Part shown: positions 1 to 8,457 of the stretch, one piece after another
Numbering within the stretch: the stretch's first letter is position 1
Layout: each line of letters opens with the position of its first letter
Assembly: GCF_031844705.1 (NCBI RefSeq)
Contig: NZ_CP134609.1
Coordinates: 4,278,001-4,342,000 of the forward strand
DNA: 64,000 nucleotides
Direction of reading: 5' to 3'
Origin: Streptomyces sp. ITFR-16
GTDB lineage: Bacteria; Actinomycetota; Actinomycetes; Streptomycetales; Streptomycetaceae
Notes under the pieces: model-generated
Told to the model about the DNA's origin: nothing
Seen by the model: the letters and a program-made list of their open reading frames with translations, nothing else
Databases searched by the model: none
Made by a program: the position numbers and the translations under genes

Positions 1-1793
1 GGCTCGCTGAGCAGGTGGCACGCCAGCAGCCCTTCGAGTAATCGCTCCGTCGTGTCCTGCGGCAGCCCCAGCAGGGCAGCCGCCGCGTCGGCGGTGAATT
101 CGGGCCCGGGGTGCAGGCCGAGGCGCCGGAAGGCGGTCCGTTGCTGCGCGCTCAGTGTCCGATAGGAGAGCGCGAACGCCCGCGCCATCTCCTGTTCCTG
201 ATCGGCGCTGCGAATTTCCGTCAGCCGTCGGGGACTTCGGGCGAGACGGTCGGCGAGGACGGTCAGTGTCCAGGACGGACGTGCCCGGAACCGATGCGCC
301 ACCAATTCGATCGCAAGAGGCAGATAGCCGCACAGACCGACGATCCGGGCGGTCTCCGCGATGTCGCGCGTGCGCTCCTCCCCCGCGAAGCCGCGGAAGA
401 GCGAGACGGCGTCCTCCTCCGGCATGGCGTCGAGGGGGACCGACAGCGCCTGCGGGATACCGGTCAGATGCCGGCGGCTGGCGATGATCGTCAGGGACGG
501 TGATCCGCTCGGCAGCAGCGGGCCGACCTGTTCGGGGCCGGTCGCGTCGTCCAGGACGATGACCACGCGCCGCTCGGCCAGCATGGTCCGCCACAGGGCC
601 GTACGCGCCTCCAGCTCCGCCGGAATGGAGAAGGCCGGCGCACCGAGCAGCCTCAGCAGCGTCGCGAGCGCCGCCCTCGCGCTGAGCGGTTCCTGGGTGG
701 GCGAATGGCCGCGCAGATCAATGTAGAGCTGGCCGTCCGGGTACCTCTCGGACAGAAGGTGGGCGGTGGCGATGACCAGGGCCGTCTTGCCGACCCCCGC
801 CATTCCGCTGACCGCTTCCACCGTGAAGACCGATGCGCCGTGCGCGCCCTTCTCGGCGATCATCGAGGTCAGGGCCTGTAACTCCGAGCGGCGCCCGACG
901 AGCGACGGCTGCTGGGGAAGATTCCGCGGCGGGACCTCGGCCGGGGGCCGGCGCGGCTCGGGGGGCTCGGACGGCGGTACGGGGGGCGCGGCGGCACCGG
1001 CCACCAGGGGCGCGGCTGCTCGTTCCGCACCACCCCCGTGCGCCAGTTCGCGCGCCGGTACGCGGGCCAGCACGCCCTGGTGGATCAGGTTCAGCTCGAC
1101 GCCGGGCAGGGCTCCGTACTCCGCCATGAGCGACTGCCGGGCGCGCTGATGGACCCGGAGCGCATCCGCGTACCGTCCACTGCCGTAGTACGCGAGCATC
1201 AGCTGCCCGAGCAGGGTCTCGTCACCGGGATACCGCTCGACCAGCGCGGACAGCTCGCCGACCTGCTCGGCGAAGCGGCCCAGTCGCAGTCCGGCCGCGA
1301 TGCGTGAGGTGCCGACGCTCAGTCGCGCCTCCGCGAGTGTCCGCCGTACCGTCGCCGCCCACAGCCCCGGCAGACCCGCCAGCGCCTCGCCCTGCCACAG
1401 CTCCTCGGCCTGGGACAGCAGTTCCGCCGCCCGGGCGTCGCTGCCACTGGCGAACGCCGCGTCGACCAGGTGCTGGAAGCGCTGGCGGTCCACGGAGTCC
1501 CGCCGGGTGCGCAGGGTGTAGGTGTGCGCCCGCCCCACGATGGTGGGCGCGTCCGGCGTCACCCCGGCCGCCCGCAGCCGTCGGCGGATGCGCGAGACAT
1601 AGGTGTGGGCGTTCTCGCGGGCCCGTGCGGGCGGGTCGCCGTCCCAGAGCCGTTCGATCAGCTCGCTGATCGCGACAGGGCGGCCGGCGTCAAGAGCGAG
1701 CGCGGCCAGCAACACCCGTTCCTTGTCCGATCCGAGCGTCAGCCAGTGCCCGTTCAGCCGCAGCCCCACCGGTCCGAGAATCTGGAATTCCAC
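1..1793 (-). CDS. SARP-type regulator with NB-ARC ATPase domain (AfsR-like), 3' end outside window
   Basis: About 597 codons are visible. I chose GTG at 1793, which puts the protein start (VEFQILGPVGL) at the usual beginning of a SARP winged-helix domain. A bacterial transcriptional activation domain follows, then a Pro-rich linker. The NB-ARC ATPase has its Walker A at GMAGVGKTAL (about residues 314-323) and a Walker B-like VVIVLDD. The gene runs off the left edge, so any C-terminal TPR part is not seen. Family members activate antibiotic or developmental genes by binding direct repeats, and their ATPase and TPR parts sense signals. The reading frame is open throughout. Codon 585 (bases 39-41) is TTA, so translation should depend on the bldA tRNA. 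It is transcribed divergently from the STAND gene at 1973 and the two share a 180-bp promoter region. The GTG start has only a G-rich stretch upstream, so a nearby alternative start is possible. Confidence 0.85.
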   Translation of the reverse strand, partial: MEFQILGPVGLRLNGHWLTLGSDKERVLLAALALDAGRPVAISELIERLWDGDPPARARENAHTYVSRIRRRLRAAGVTPDAPTIVGRAHTYTLRTRRDSVDRQRFQHLVDAAFASGSDARAAELLSQAEELWQGEALAGLPGLWAATVRRTLAEARLSVGTSRIAAGLRLGRFAEQVGELSALVERYPGDETLLGQLMLAYYGSGRYADALRVHQRARQSLMAEYGALPGVELNLIHQGVLARVPARELAHGGGAERAAAPLVAGAAAPPVPPSEPPEPRRPPAEVPPRNLPQQPSLVGRRSELQALTSMIAEKGAHGASVFTVEAVSGMAGVGKTALVIATAHLLSERYPDGQLYIDLRGHSPTQEPLSARAALATLLRLLGAPAFSIPAELEARTALWRTMLAERRVVIVLDDATGPEQVGPLLPSGSPSLTIIASRRHLTGIPQALSVPLDAMPEEDAVSLFRGFAGEERTRDIAETARIVGLCGYLPLAIELVAHRFRARPSWTLTVLADRLARSPRRLTEIRSADQEQEMARAFALSYRTLSAQQRTAFRRLGLHPGPEFTADAAAALLGLPQDTTERLLEGLLACHLLSE

Positions 1794-1972
1794 CAGCGCC
1801 CCCGCTGGTCCGTCGGATAGTGCACGAGCATGACACCGCGCGGGGAATTCCGCCATACACCACCGGCGTACCTGGCGCGATCCGTCTCATTCCTGACGGT
1901 CATTCCAAGTCGCACCTGGGTAGAAAGCGAAAGAGTTCGGGCAATTGGCAATCGATCTCCGGGGGCGGATGG
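1794..1972. promoter_or_regulatory. Divergent promoter region between two STAND-type regulators
   Basis: This 179-bp stretch separates the starts of the SARP/NB-ARC gene (minus) and the STAND gene (plus). An ATG at 1820 is in frame with the plus gene. The 51 extra residues it would add look like translated spacer, and it lacks a ribosome binding site. A G-rich stretch just before the ATG at 1973 fits a better start. I saw no clear operator. Confidence 0.45.
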
Positions 1973-4090
1973 ATGAGTGATTCGAGCACGGCTTCGCAAG
2001 GGCCTCATAGGAATGAGATCAGCGGCGAGGCGACTCTCAACGGTCCCGCCATCCAGGCCCGTGAGGTGCACGGCGGCATCCATTTCCACCGCGCGGCGCC
2101 GGCGCCCGACCGCCCTGCGCCCCCGTGCCAACTCCTGCCTGTTCCGGCGCACTTCACCAACCGGGAAAGTGATCTGGCGGCGCTGAACGATCTACGCGCC
2201 ACGGGACTTCCGCTGATCGTCGTCAGCGGGCCGGCCGGAATCGGCAAGACGACCCTGGTGTCCAAATGGCTGCGTGCGCTGAGCACCGAGTTCCCCGACG
2301 GGCAGCTGTACGCGGACCTGCGCGGGCACTCGGCGGACGAGCCCGTGCGGCCTGCCGAGGTCCTCGGCCAGTTCCTCCGGGCACTGGGGGCCGGACCACC
2401 GCCCACGGACGCGGCCGAACGGGCCTCTCTGTGGCGGTCCCTCACCGCCGACCGCCGGATCGCGATCATGCTCGACAACTCGTTCACGGCCGCCCAGGTC
2501 CGGCCGTTGCTGCTCGGCGGCGCGGGTGGCCTCGTCGTCGTCACCAGCCGCCGCAGGCTGACCGGCCTGCGTATGCAGGGAGCGGGTTTCCACCAGCTCG
2601 ACGCACTCGGTACGGCTGCCGGTGTCGAACTGCTCACCCGTGGCATCGGCGCGGAACGCGTCGCGGGGGAACTCTCGTCGGTCCACCGCCTGGTGGCGCT
2701 CTGCGCGGGCCTCCCGCTCGCGGTCTGCCTGGCATCGGCGCGGCTCGCGACACGGCCGAGACAGTCGGTCGGGGCGTTGGCCGACGCCCTGGCACGGAAC
2801 ACGGGGGGCGGCCGGCTGGCCGCGCTCGAAGTGGAGGGGGAGACCTCGGTGCGCAAGGCCCTGGACGCGTCGTACGCGGTGCTGAGCAGCGGGACCGCCC
2901 GCCTGTACAGGACGCTCGGACTGCTCCCTGTGCGGACGTTCGACGCGATGATCGCCGCGGCGTCCTGCGGGGAGTCGCTGGAATGGGCGGAGCGGCGGCT
3001 GGACGAGCTGGTGGAGGCCAACCTCGTGGAGGACGTCGGCCCGGAGAGCTGTCGCTTCCACGACCTCTTACGGATCCACGCGCAGGAGCGCGCCATGGAT
3101 GACGACCCGAGCGCCGTCCGTGAGGAGGCGCTGCGGCGTTTCTGCGACTGGTGCCTGTACACGGCGACGGCGGCTCAGGAGCGGTTGACCCCGGTTCAGT
3201 TCACGCTGCCCAGGAGCTATGCGTACCGGCCGGATCTTCCGCTGCCCTTCGCCGACGACGTCGCGGCGCTCGGCTGGCTCGACTCCCATCGGGCGCAACT
3301 GCTGGATGCCGTGCGGCTCGCGGCGGGCAAGGGGTGGTACGACACGAGCTGGATGCTCGTCGATGCCCTCTGGCCCCTCTTCCTGCGCCTGCGCCACTAC
3401 ACCGAGTGGATCGAGGCCCACGAGATCGGGCTGAAGGCCGCCCGACAGGCCGGGAACAAGGAGGCCGAGCGCCAGATGCTCAACTCCGGGGCCATCGGCC
3501 TGGGCGCCGCCGGCCAGACCGAGGAGGCCACCGCCTGGTACCAGGACTCCCTGCGGGCCGCGCGTGAAGCCGGTGACCTACGGGACGAGGGCCAGGCGCT
3601 GCTGGGCCTCGGCGCGTGCCATCGCGAGGCCGGACGGCCCGCCGATGCCGTGACCTACCTGAACCGCGCGATCGCCGTGTGGGAGGGCTGCGGCTATCCA
3701 CGGGGCGCGGCCCTCGCCCGTACCACCCTCGGCGAGATCGCCCTCGCGGCGGACGCCCCGGCCGAGGCGGTGGACTGCTTCACCCGGGCGCACGCCGCGA
3801 TGGTGGCGGTGAACGACCCCCACGACGCCGCCCGGGCCCTCGCCTTCCTGGGGCGCGCCGTCGTCCGGTCGGGGGCGTACGCCGAGGGCATGGCGACGAT
3901 GAACGAAGCGCTGGAGGTCTTCACCGGTTCCGGTGCGGCCTTCTGGCAGGCGCGCACCCTGGAGATGCTGGGGGAGAGCGCGGCGGAGCAGGGCGACGAG
4001 ACGGCTGCGGAGGGCTTCCTCGCGCGGGCCCTCGTCCTGTTCGAGACCACGAGCCCCGCCGACGCGCGTCGGCTCGGCGGGAGCGGGTGA
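1973..4090 (+). CDS. STAND NTPase (NB-ARC plus TPR) with N-terminal amyloid-type signalling motif
   Basis: 705 residues from ATG 1973. Residues 13-39 hold a short motif, NEISGEA then GPAIQAREVHGGIHFH. It precedes a Pro-rich linker and an NB-ARC domain with Walker A SGPAGIGKTTLV (about 85-96) and Walker B-like IAIMLDN. The conserved winged-helix element FHDLLRIHAQE lies near residue 362. The C-terminal third has about five TPR units with alternating Ala/Gly-rich helices. There is no SARP DNA-binding domain, so it is probably a sensor or switch protein rather than a direct activator. STAND proteins oligomerise when they sense a ligand, and proteins with this kind of N-terminal motif are known to recruit effectors carrying the same motif. 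A matching motif is at the C-terminus of the protein encoded at 6179-6631. The codon at 3068-3070 is TTA (codon 366), so bldA dependence is expected. Confidence 0.85.
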   Translation: MSDSSTASQGPHRNEISGEATLNGPAIQAREVHGGIHFHRAAPAPDRPAPPCQLLPVPAHFTNRESDLAALNDLRATGLPLIVVSGPAGIGKTTLVSKWLRALSTEFPDGQLYADLRGHSADEPVRPAEVLGQFLRALGAGPPPTDAAERASLWRSLTADRRIAIMLDNSFTAAQVRPLLLGGAGGLVVVTSRRRLTGLRMQGAGFHQLDALGTAAGVELLTRGIGAERVAGELSSVHRLVALCAGLPLAVCLASARLATRPRQSVGALADALARNTGGGRLAALEVEGETSVRKALDASYAVLSSGTARLYRTLGLLPVRTFDAMIAAASCGESLEWAERRLDELVEANLVEDVGPESCRFHDLLRIHAQERAMDDDPSAVREEALRRFCDWCLYTATAAQERLTPVQFTLPRSYAYRPDLPLPFADDVAALGWLDSHRAQLLDAVRLAAGKGWYDTSWMLVDALWPLFLRLRHYTEWIEAHEIGLKAARQAGNKEAERQMLNSGAIGLGAAGQTEEATAWYQDSLRAAREAGDLRDEGQALLGLGACHREAGRPADAVTYLNRAIAVWEGCGYPRGAALARTTLGEIALAADAPAEAVDCFTRAHAAMVAVNDPHDAARALAFLGRAVVRSGAYAEGMATMNEALEVFTGSGAAFWQARTLEMLGESAAEQGDETAAEGFLARALVLFETTSPADARRLGGSG

Positions 4091-4179
4091 TCCGGCGAGC
4101 GGGGCCGAGCCGCGGTCGACGGCCCGGCCCCGCCCCGTGACGGGACCGGTGCCCTTCGGCTGACGGGACCCGGCGCGGT

Positions 4180-4665
4180 TCAGCCGGCCGGTGCCTCGCG
4201 GGCGTACGGCCATTCCCGCAGCGAGCGCCCCGCCACCAGCCAGGCGTGCACACACGACGGCAGCAACGACTGCTCGGCGGGGCCCGCCTGGGGCGGGCGG
4301 TGGTCCTGCGGTACGAGGACCACCGACCGGTCGTAACCGTCGGCCAGGGCCCAGCCGCCCGAGCCTCCGGCGCCGGCCAGGGGCACCGCAGCGATGCCGC
4401 AGGCCGGATGGGCCGCCACGAGGGAGGCCAGCCGGTGCAGTGCGCCGGCGGCCGAGTGGGCGCGGCTGCCCTGGAGCACGTCCGCGCAGTCGAGCAGGGA
4501 GCCGTCCCGGCAGGTGTCCACGTCCACGACGAGGTGCTCGTCGATGACCGACGAGCCGTGCACCCGCCCCACCGGCCCCAGCAGCACGCGCAGGGACGTG
4601 TCGCCGCAACGGGCGTGCAGAACGTCCGGGAAGGGGCTCGCCTCCACCACGACAAAGCGCTTCAC
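4180..4665 (-). CDS. Hypothetical protein, coupled to the upstream transferase gene
   Basis: 161 residues beginning VKRFVVVEAS. The GTG at 4665 overlaps the TGA of the upstream gene by four bases (GTGA), which argues for translational coupling and decides this start over an ATG 30 bases further upstream. The protein has no signal peptide or membrane helix. Hydrophobic strands alternate with short loops (FVVVEASPFPDVLHARC, EHLVVDVDTC, ALADGYDRSVVLVPQD). I do not recognise the family. Its tight link to the GT-B-like gene suggests it acts with that enzyme. Confidence 0.7.
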   Translation of the reverse strand: MKRFVVVEASPFPDVLHARCGDTSLRVLLGPVGRVHGSSVIDEHLVVDVDTCRDGSLLDCADVLQGSRAHSAAGALHRLASLVAAHPACGIAAVPLAGAGGSGGWALADGYDRSVVLVPQDHRPPQAGPAEQSLLPSCVHAWLVAGRSLREWPYAREAPAG

Positions 4666-6050
4666 GCCGACACCTCCCCGCGCCCCGGTGCCCACGCGGC
4701 CGGGGGCGGTGGCTCGGGCAGGGGGACGGTGACCGGTTCGTGCGCGGGCTGGCCCATCCCCAGGACCTCGTACATCAGCCGGCGCATGTTCCGGTTGAAC
4801 CGGCCGGGCTCCGATGTGATGCGCGACCGGATCGGCGCGTACTCCTCGTGCCGGTACTCCCCTGCCACGTAATGGAGTTGGTCCACCAGCGGGTGGGTGG
4901 GGGACAGCGTCGGCGCGTGGGCGGCGAGTGTCGCGGCCGGCGACGAGGGGTTGATCTCCCGCTCCGGCGAGGTGGCCAGCACAATCGGCGCCCCGGTGAG
5001 CGTCCCGTAGAGGGTCACCGAGCCGTGGTCACCGATGATCCAGTCCGCCGCGATCAGGGTGCTGCGCCAGTCCGCCTCCGGCGGCACGATCCCGATGCCC
5101 CGCTGCTCGCACCGGGCCAGCCACGACCTCACCTGGTAGGCGCCGTGCCCGGCCCACACATTGGGGTGGACGAGCAGCGCCGTACGGTAGCGGTCCGTCG
5201 TCAGCTCGCCCATCAGCCGGGGCAGCAGCGCGTCGAACCGGCCGAAGGAGGACTGGGCTCCCCACGTCGAGACCGAGACGACGAGCTTCTGGTCGTCGGT
5301 GAGCCCGAGCGCGCGGCGGTACGCGGCACGCAGCGGCAGACTGGCGGTGATCCGGTCGTGCACGGGATCGCCGATGACGTGGGCCAGCGGGAGCGCCTCC
5401 GGGCAGTTGTCCGCCAGCTCGCGCAGGTCGGCGTGGTGCGGCACGCCCACGGCGGCCGGCAGCCTCCCACCGGGCACAAGATCCTGCCTGCGCAGCCCCG
5501 CCACGCCCGCGTCCGCTCCTTCGACCACCCGCTTCAGGTAGTTGGCCCCGTGCGGCAACGTGATCAGCGGCGCGTCTATGTACTCCACGCCGCGCGGCCC
5601 GGCGGCGAGGGCTAGGTCGAAGGTCATGCGGGTCGCCTGCTCCCACGGCAGCACCACGCTTCCCAGCCGCGCGAGGAAGGCGGGCACGTCGTCGCCGAAG
5701 GCGTGCGGCGGCGCCGTGAAGACGACCTGGAGCCGGAAGTCGGCCTCCAGCAGGGAAAGGACGTCGAGCAGCCGCTTCCCGTACGTCACGGTGTGGATCA
5801 CCGCCAGCACCTTCTTGCGGCCCACCAGAGTCAGCCACTGCCGTGACTCGGCAACGTCTCCTTCTCCGGCGCGCGTGTCGAACCTGCTCGCCGGGTTCGT
5901 ACCCGTTCCGGCTGTACCCGTTCCGGCCGTACGCGTTCCGGCTGTACCCGTTCCGGCCGTACGCGTTCCGGCTGTACCCGTTCCAGCCGTACCCGTTCCG
6001 GTTGTACCCGTTCCGGTTGTACTCGTTTCGGTCGTACTCAACGCCGACAT
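4662..6050 (-). CDS. GT-B-like transferase (CDP-glycerol/teichoic-acid transferase type), Thr-Gly repeat N-terminus
   Basis: 462 residues from ATG 6050, which follows a good AGGGGGAC ribosome binding site. Residues 12-51 are eight copies of a five-residue Thr/Gly/Ala repeat, a flexible tail. From about residue 75 a two-domain fold is suggested: HTVTYGKRLLDVLSLLE near the N-terminus, LPHGANYLK in the middle, and DWIIGDHGSVTLYGTLTGAP near the C-terminus. The last resembles the donor-binding segment of CDP-glycerol glycerophosphotransferases and related nucleotide-sugar enzymes. The substrate cannot be told from sequence. It forms a minus-strand run with the effector-like gene upstream (128-bp gap) and the hypothetical gene downstream (GTGA overlap). 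The neighbourhood suggests a role linked to the STAND proteins, but this is inference. Confidence 0.65.
   Translation of the reverse strand: MSALSTTETSTTGTGTTGTGTAGTGTAGTRTAGTGTAGTRTAGTGTAGTGTNPASRFDTRAGEGDVAESRQWLTLVGRKKVLAVIHTVTYGKRLLDVLSLLEADFRLQVVFTAPPHAFGDDVPAFLARLGSVVLPWEQATRMTFDLALAAGPRGVEYIDAPLITLPHGANYLKRVVEGADAGVAGLRRQDLVPGGRLPAAVGVPHHADLRELADNCPEALPLAHVIGDPVHDRITASLPLRAAYRRALGLTDDQKLVVSVSTWGAQSSFGRFDALLPRLMGELTTDRYRTALLVHPNVWAGHGAYQVRSWLARCEQRGIGIVPPEADWRSTLIAADWIIGDHGSVTLYGTLTGAPIVLATSPEREINPSSPAATLAAHAPTLSPTHPLVDQLHYVAGEYRHEEYAPIRSRITSEPGRFNRNMRRLMYEVLGMGQPAHEPVTVPLPEPPPPAAWAPGRGEVSA
5898..6017 (-). repeat. 15-bp tandem repeat inside the transferase gene
   Basis: Eight in-frame copies of a 15-bp unit (on the plus strand, variants of cccgttccggctgta) encode a Thr-Gly-Thr-Ala/Thr-Gly pattern, with occasional Gly to Arg. 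The period keeps the frame, so copy-number changes would only alter tail length. It is a likely variable-number repeat between strains. Confidence 0.85.
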
Positions 6051-6178
6051 GGCGTCCCCCTGTTGACTTCTCCGAGTGCCACGAACTGCTTGTGTCACCG
6101 GGATGCCCGGCAGGGGGGACGGAAGGCTCGACGGAGCCTTGCGAGAACCTTGCCGAGTTCTGCCGGGCAGCCGCCGAG

Positions 6179-6631
6179 TCATGCCGGCGGAGTGTCGCCC
6201 TGCCCGTCCGCGGCGGTCTTCTCCGAGGACGAGTTGAAGGTAGGGCTGAAGAAGTCCCGGCCCTGGAGCACGGGGCTGTTCTGGGTGCCGCCGCTGATGC
6301 TGTTGTGCACCTCGCTGCTCCCACTGCTCCGCACGTCCTGCCACCACTCATCGAGCAGTGCGCGGAACTCCCCGTCCAGGGCGGCCCGTACACCGAGAGC
6401 TGTCGCCAGCGCCTGGGCGCGCAGCGGGTCGGCCGGGTTGTTCTCCAGCTCCGCGACCTCCAGCTTGCCCGAGCTGATGACGGGCTCCCCCTCGGGCCGC
6501 GCGTCCTCCGCCGAACCGCGCCGGAACGGACGTCTCACCAACGCGGTGAGACCTTGCCACGCCTGCCGGCCGGCATCACTGCCGACACTGCCGGCGAGAG
6601 CTGTGAGGGCCGCTGCTGTGATCGCGTCCAT
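6179..6631 (-). CDS. Small effector-like protein with C-terminal amyloid-type motif (candidate Bell-domain protein)
   Basis: 150 residues from ATG 6631, which has GGGGAG six bases upstream. The N-terminus is a hydrophobic/amphipathic helix (MDAITAAALTALAGSVGSDA), followed by AWQGLTALVRRPFRR. A mostly helical region rich in Ala, Leu and Glu continues to about residue 100. Residues 109-133 are NSISGGTQNSPVLQGRDFF plus a few more, clearly related to the N-terminal motif of the STAND protein at 1973. The tail is polar. N-terminal helical domain plus C-terminal motif is the plan of Bell/HeLo-like membrane-active effectors that are switched on by an NLR partner with the same motif. The domain match is by architecture, not by a profile search. 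It heads the minus-strand run 6631-4180. Confidence 0.65.
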   Translation of the reverse strand: MDAITAAALTALAGSVGSDAGRQAWQGLTALVRRPFRRGSAEDARPEGEPVISSGKLEVAELENNPADPLRAQALATALGVRAALDGEFRALLDEWWQDVRSSGSSEVHNSISGGTQNSPVLQGRDFFSPTFNSSSEKTAADGQGDTPPA

Positions 6632-6775
6632 GCCGAACTCCCCGAGTCGGTGTCCCGCCACAGCCTAGGTCCGTGACGTAGAGCGGCGCAGGGGTTCCGG
6701 TGGGTAAGGGGTACGCGTATGGGTGTGGCTCGAGGCCGGGGTGGGCCGTGTCCGGCACTCCGCCGCAGCGGTGTG

Positions 6776-7042
6776 TCAGTTCCGGGCGGTGCCGGCATCC
6801 GTCTGTCCGGAGTCAGTCTGTCCGGCATCCGTCTGTCCGGAGTCCTCGGCCTGTCCGGAGTTCTCGGCCGCCGCGGCGGCCTTCTCGCGCATCTTGCGTA
6901 CCAGTTCGGCCTTGCGGTCGGCGGCGTTCCGGCGGTCGAGGTTGCGGTGCGGGCCGTTGTTCTGGCGCTCGGCGCGGGACAGCCTCTTGCGCTGGCCGCC
7001 GCCCATGCCCACGGGGTTGTTGATGTTCTTGCTGTCGGTCAT
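6776..7042 (-). CDS. DUF6243-family small basic protein
   Basis: 88 residues. It starts MTDSKNINNPVGMGGGQRK, then LSRAERQNNGPHRNLDRR and a Lys/Arg-rich helix (KAELVRKMREKAAAA). This is the standard layout of a small streptomycete family of unknown role. The C-terminal 25 residues are a low-complexity repeat of SGQTDAGQTD units, an extension beyond the usual length, encoded by a short tandem repeat at about 6790-6860. It is upstream of, and divergent from, the IS110-type transposase. Confidence 0.8.
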   Translation of the reverse strand: MTDSKNINNPVGMGGGQRKRLSRAERQNNGPHRNLDRRNAADRKAELVRKMREKAAAAAENSGQAEDSGQTDAGQTDSGQTDAGTARN

Positions 7043-7254
7043 GGGTTCTCCGTAAGTTGTTGGGTGGCCCGGGAGGGCCGGATGTGGCTTATGGGTTCTT
7101 GCCGTCAGTGGCTTCCCTGGAGTGGCCGTCCGGCTCTCCGGGGCGCCCTGGCTGCTGATTGAGATGTGCGCGCTGTGTGCGGTCGCTGATTACGGAGATG
7201 ACAGCGGGGTGTTCCTCGGGCCGACGGCATGTGGTGGGATGCGAGGAGGGGCAC
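7043..7254. other. Non-coding flank of IS110-type element (possible bridge-RNA region)
   Basis: These 212 bases lie between the DUF6243 start and the transposase start. IS110-group elements carry their target-guiding bridge RNA in the non-coding end next to the transposase gene, so part of this stretch may be that RNA. I could not fix the element's end. The string attgaga occurs here near 7158 and again just past the transposase stop near 8465, which may mark the ends, but it is too short to be sure. Confidence 0.3.
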
Positions 7255-8457
7255 GTGAGCGAGCGGAAGACCCAGGTCTGGGCCGGTATCGATGCCGGCA
7301 AGGGCCACCACTGGGCGGCCGTGGTCGACGAGACCGGCGCGACGCTGTGGTCGAAGAAGGTCGACAACGACGAGTCGGCGATCCTGACCGCGCTCGGTGA
7401 GATCCTCGGCCTGGCGGATGAGGTCCGCTGGGCGGTGGATATCTCCGGCACGTCCTCCGCGCTGCTGCTGGCCCTGCTCGCGGCGCAGGGCCAGCGGGCC
7501 GTCTACGTGCCCGGCCGCACCGTCAACCGCATGTCCGGCGCCTACCGGGGCGAGGCGAAGACGGACGCCCGCGATGCCTACGTCATCGCCGAGACCGCCC
7601 GTCATCGCCGGGATTTCGCCACGATCGACGTGCCCGCCCAGATTGCCGGCGACCTCGCGCTGCTGACTGCCCACCGCTCGGACCTGGTTGCCGACCGGGT
7701 ACGGATGATCAACCGCCTGCGCGACGTGCTGACCGGCGTCTTCCCCGCGCTGGAGCGGGCCTTCGACTACTCGGCCCACAAGGGTGCCCTGGTGCTGCTG
7801 ACCGGATATCAGACCCCGGCCGCGATCCGCCGACGTGGGCGGGCACGGCTGACGGCCTGGCTCGCCAACCGCAGTGTTCGTGGAGCCGACGCGGTCGCGG
7901 CCACCGCTCTGGAGGCGGCCCAGGCCCAGCAGACCGCGCTGCCCGGGGAGGACGCCGCAGCCCAGATTGTGGCCGATCTCGCCGCTCAGATCCTGGCCCT
8001 GGACGACCGGCTCAAGAACATCGACCGGCAGATCCGCGACACCTTCCGCAGCCATCCGCAAGCCGGGATCATCGAGTCGATGCCCGGCATGGGCCCGATA
8101 CTCGGGGCCGAGTTCGTCGTCGCCGCCGGTGACCTCGCAGCCTATGCCGACGCCGGCCATCTGGCCTCGGCGGCGGGGCTGGTGCCCGTGCCCCGCGACT
8201 CCGGACGCCGCACTGGCAACCTTCACCGGCCCAAGCGCTACAGCCGACGCCTGCGACGGGTGTTCTACCTCTCCGCGCAGACCAGCATCATCCGTGAGGG
8301 ACCGAACCGGGACTTCTACCTCAAGAAGCGCGGCGAGGGCTGCAAGCACGTCCAGGCCGTCATCGCTCTCGCCCGCCGACGAGCGAGCGTGCTGTGGGCC
8401 CTGCTGCGTGACGGGCGAGTCTTCACCTCCGCCCCGCCGGTCACGCAGGCGGCTTGA
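7255..8457 (+). CDS. IS110-family transposase
   Basis: 400 residues from GTG 7255, which has a strong GAGGAGGGG ribosome binding site; the open frame extends upstream without one. The N-terminal DEDD (RuvC-like) domain begins VWAGIDAGKGHHWAAVVDE and includes YRGEAKTDARDAYVIAETAR. The C-terminal Transposase_20 domain has IIESMPGMGPILGAEFVVA, then AAGLVPVPRDSGRRTG, which includes the serine region needed for catalysis, and ends near YSRRLRRVFYLSA. Length is normal and the frame is intact, so it may still be active. These enzymes move a circular intermediate and leave no long inverted repeats. It differs in sequence from the other IS110-type copy at 23265-24467. Confidence 0.93.
   Translation: MSERKTQVWAGIDAGKGHHWAAVVDETGATLWSKKVDNDESAILTALGEILGLADEVRWAVDISGTSSALLLALLAAQGQRAVYVPGRTVNRMSGAYRGEAKTDARDAYVIAETARHRRDFATIDVPAQIAGDLALLTAHRSDLVADRVRMINRLRDVLTGVFPALERAFDYSAHKGALVLLTGYQTPAAIRRRGRARLTAWLANRSVRGADAVAATALEAAQAQQTALPGEDAAAQIVADLAAQILALDDRLKNIDRQIRDTFRSHPQAGIIESMPGMGPILGAEFVVAAGDLAAYADAGHLASAAGLVPVPRDSGRRTGNLHRPKRYSRRLRRVFYLSAQTSIIREGPNRDFYLKKRGEGCKHVQAVIALARRRASVLWALLRDGRVFTSAPPVTQAA

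Noticed and set aside
1820..1972. Earlier ATG for the STAND gene
   Set aside because: It adds 51 residues of spacer-like sequence without a ribosome binding site. The protein motif starts soon after the ATG at 1973.
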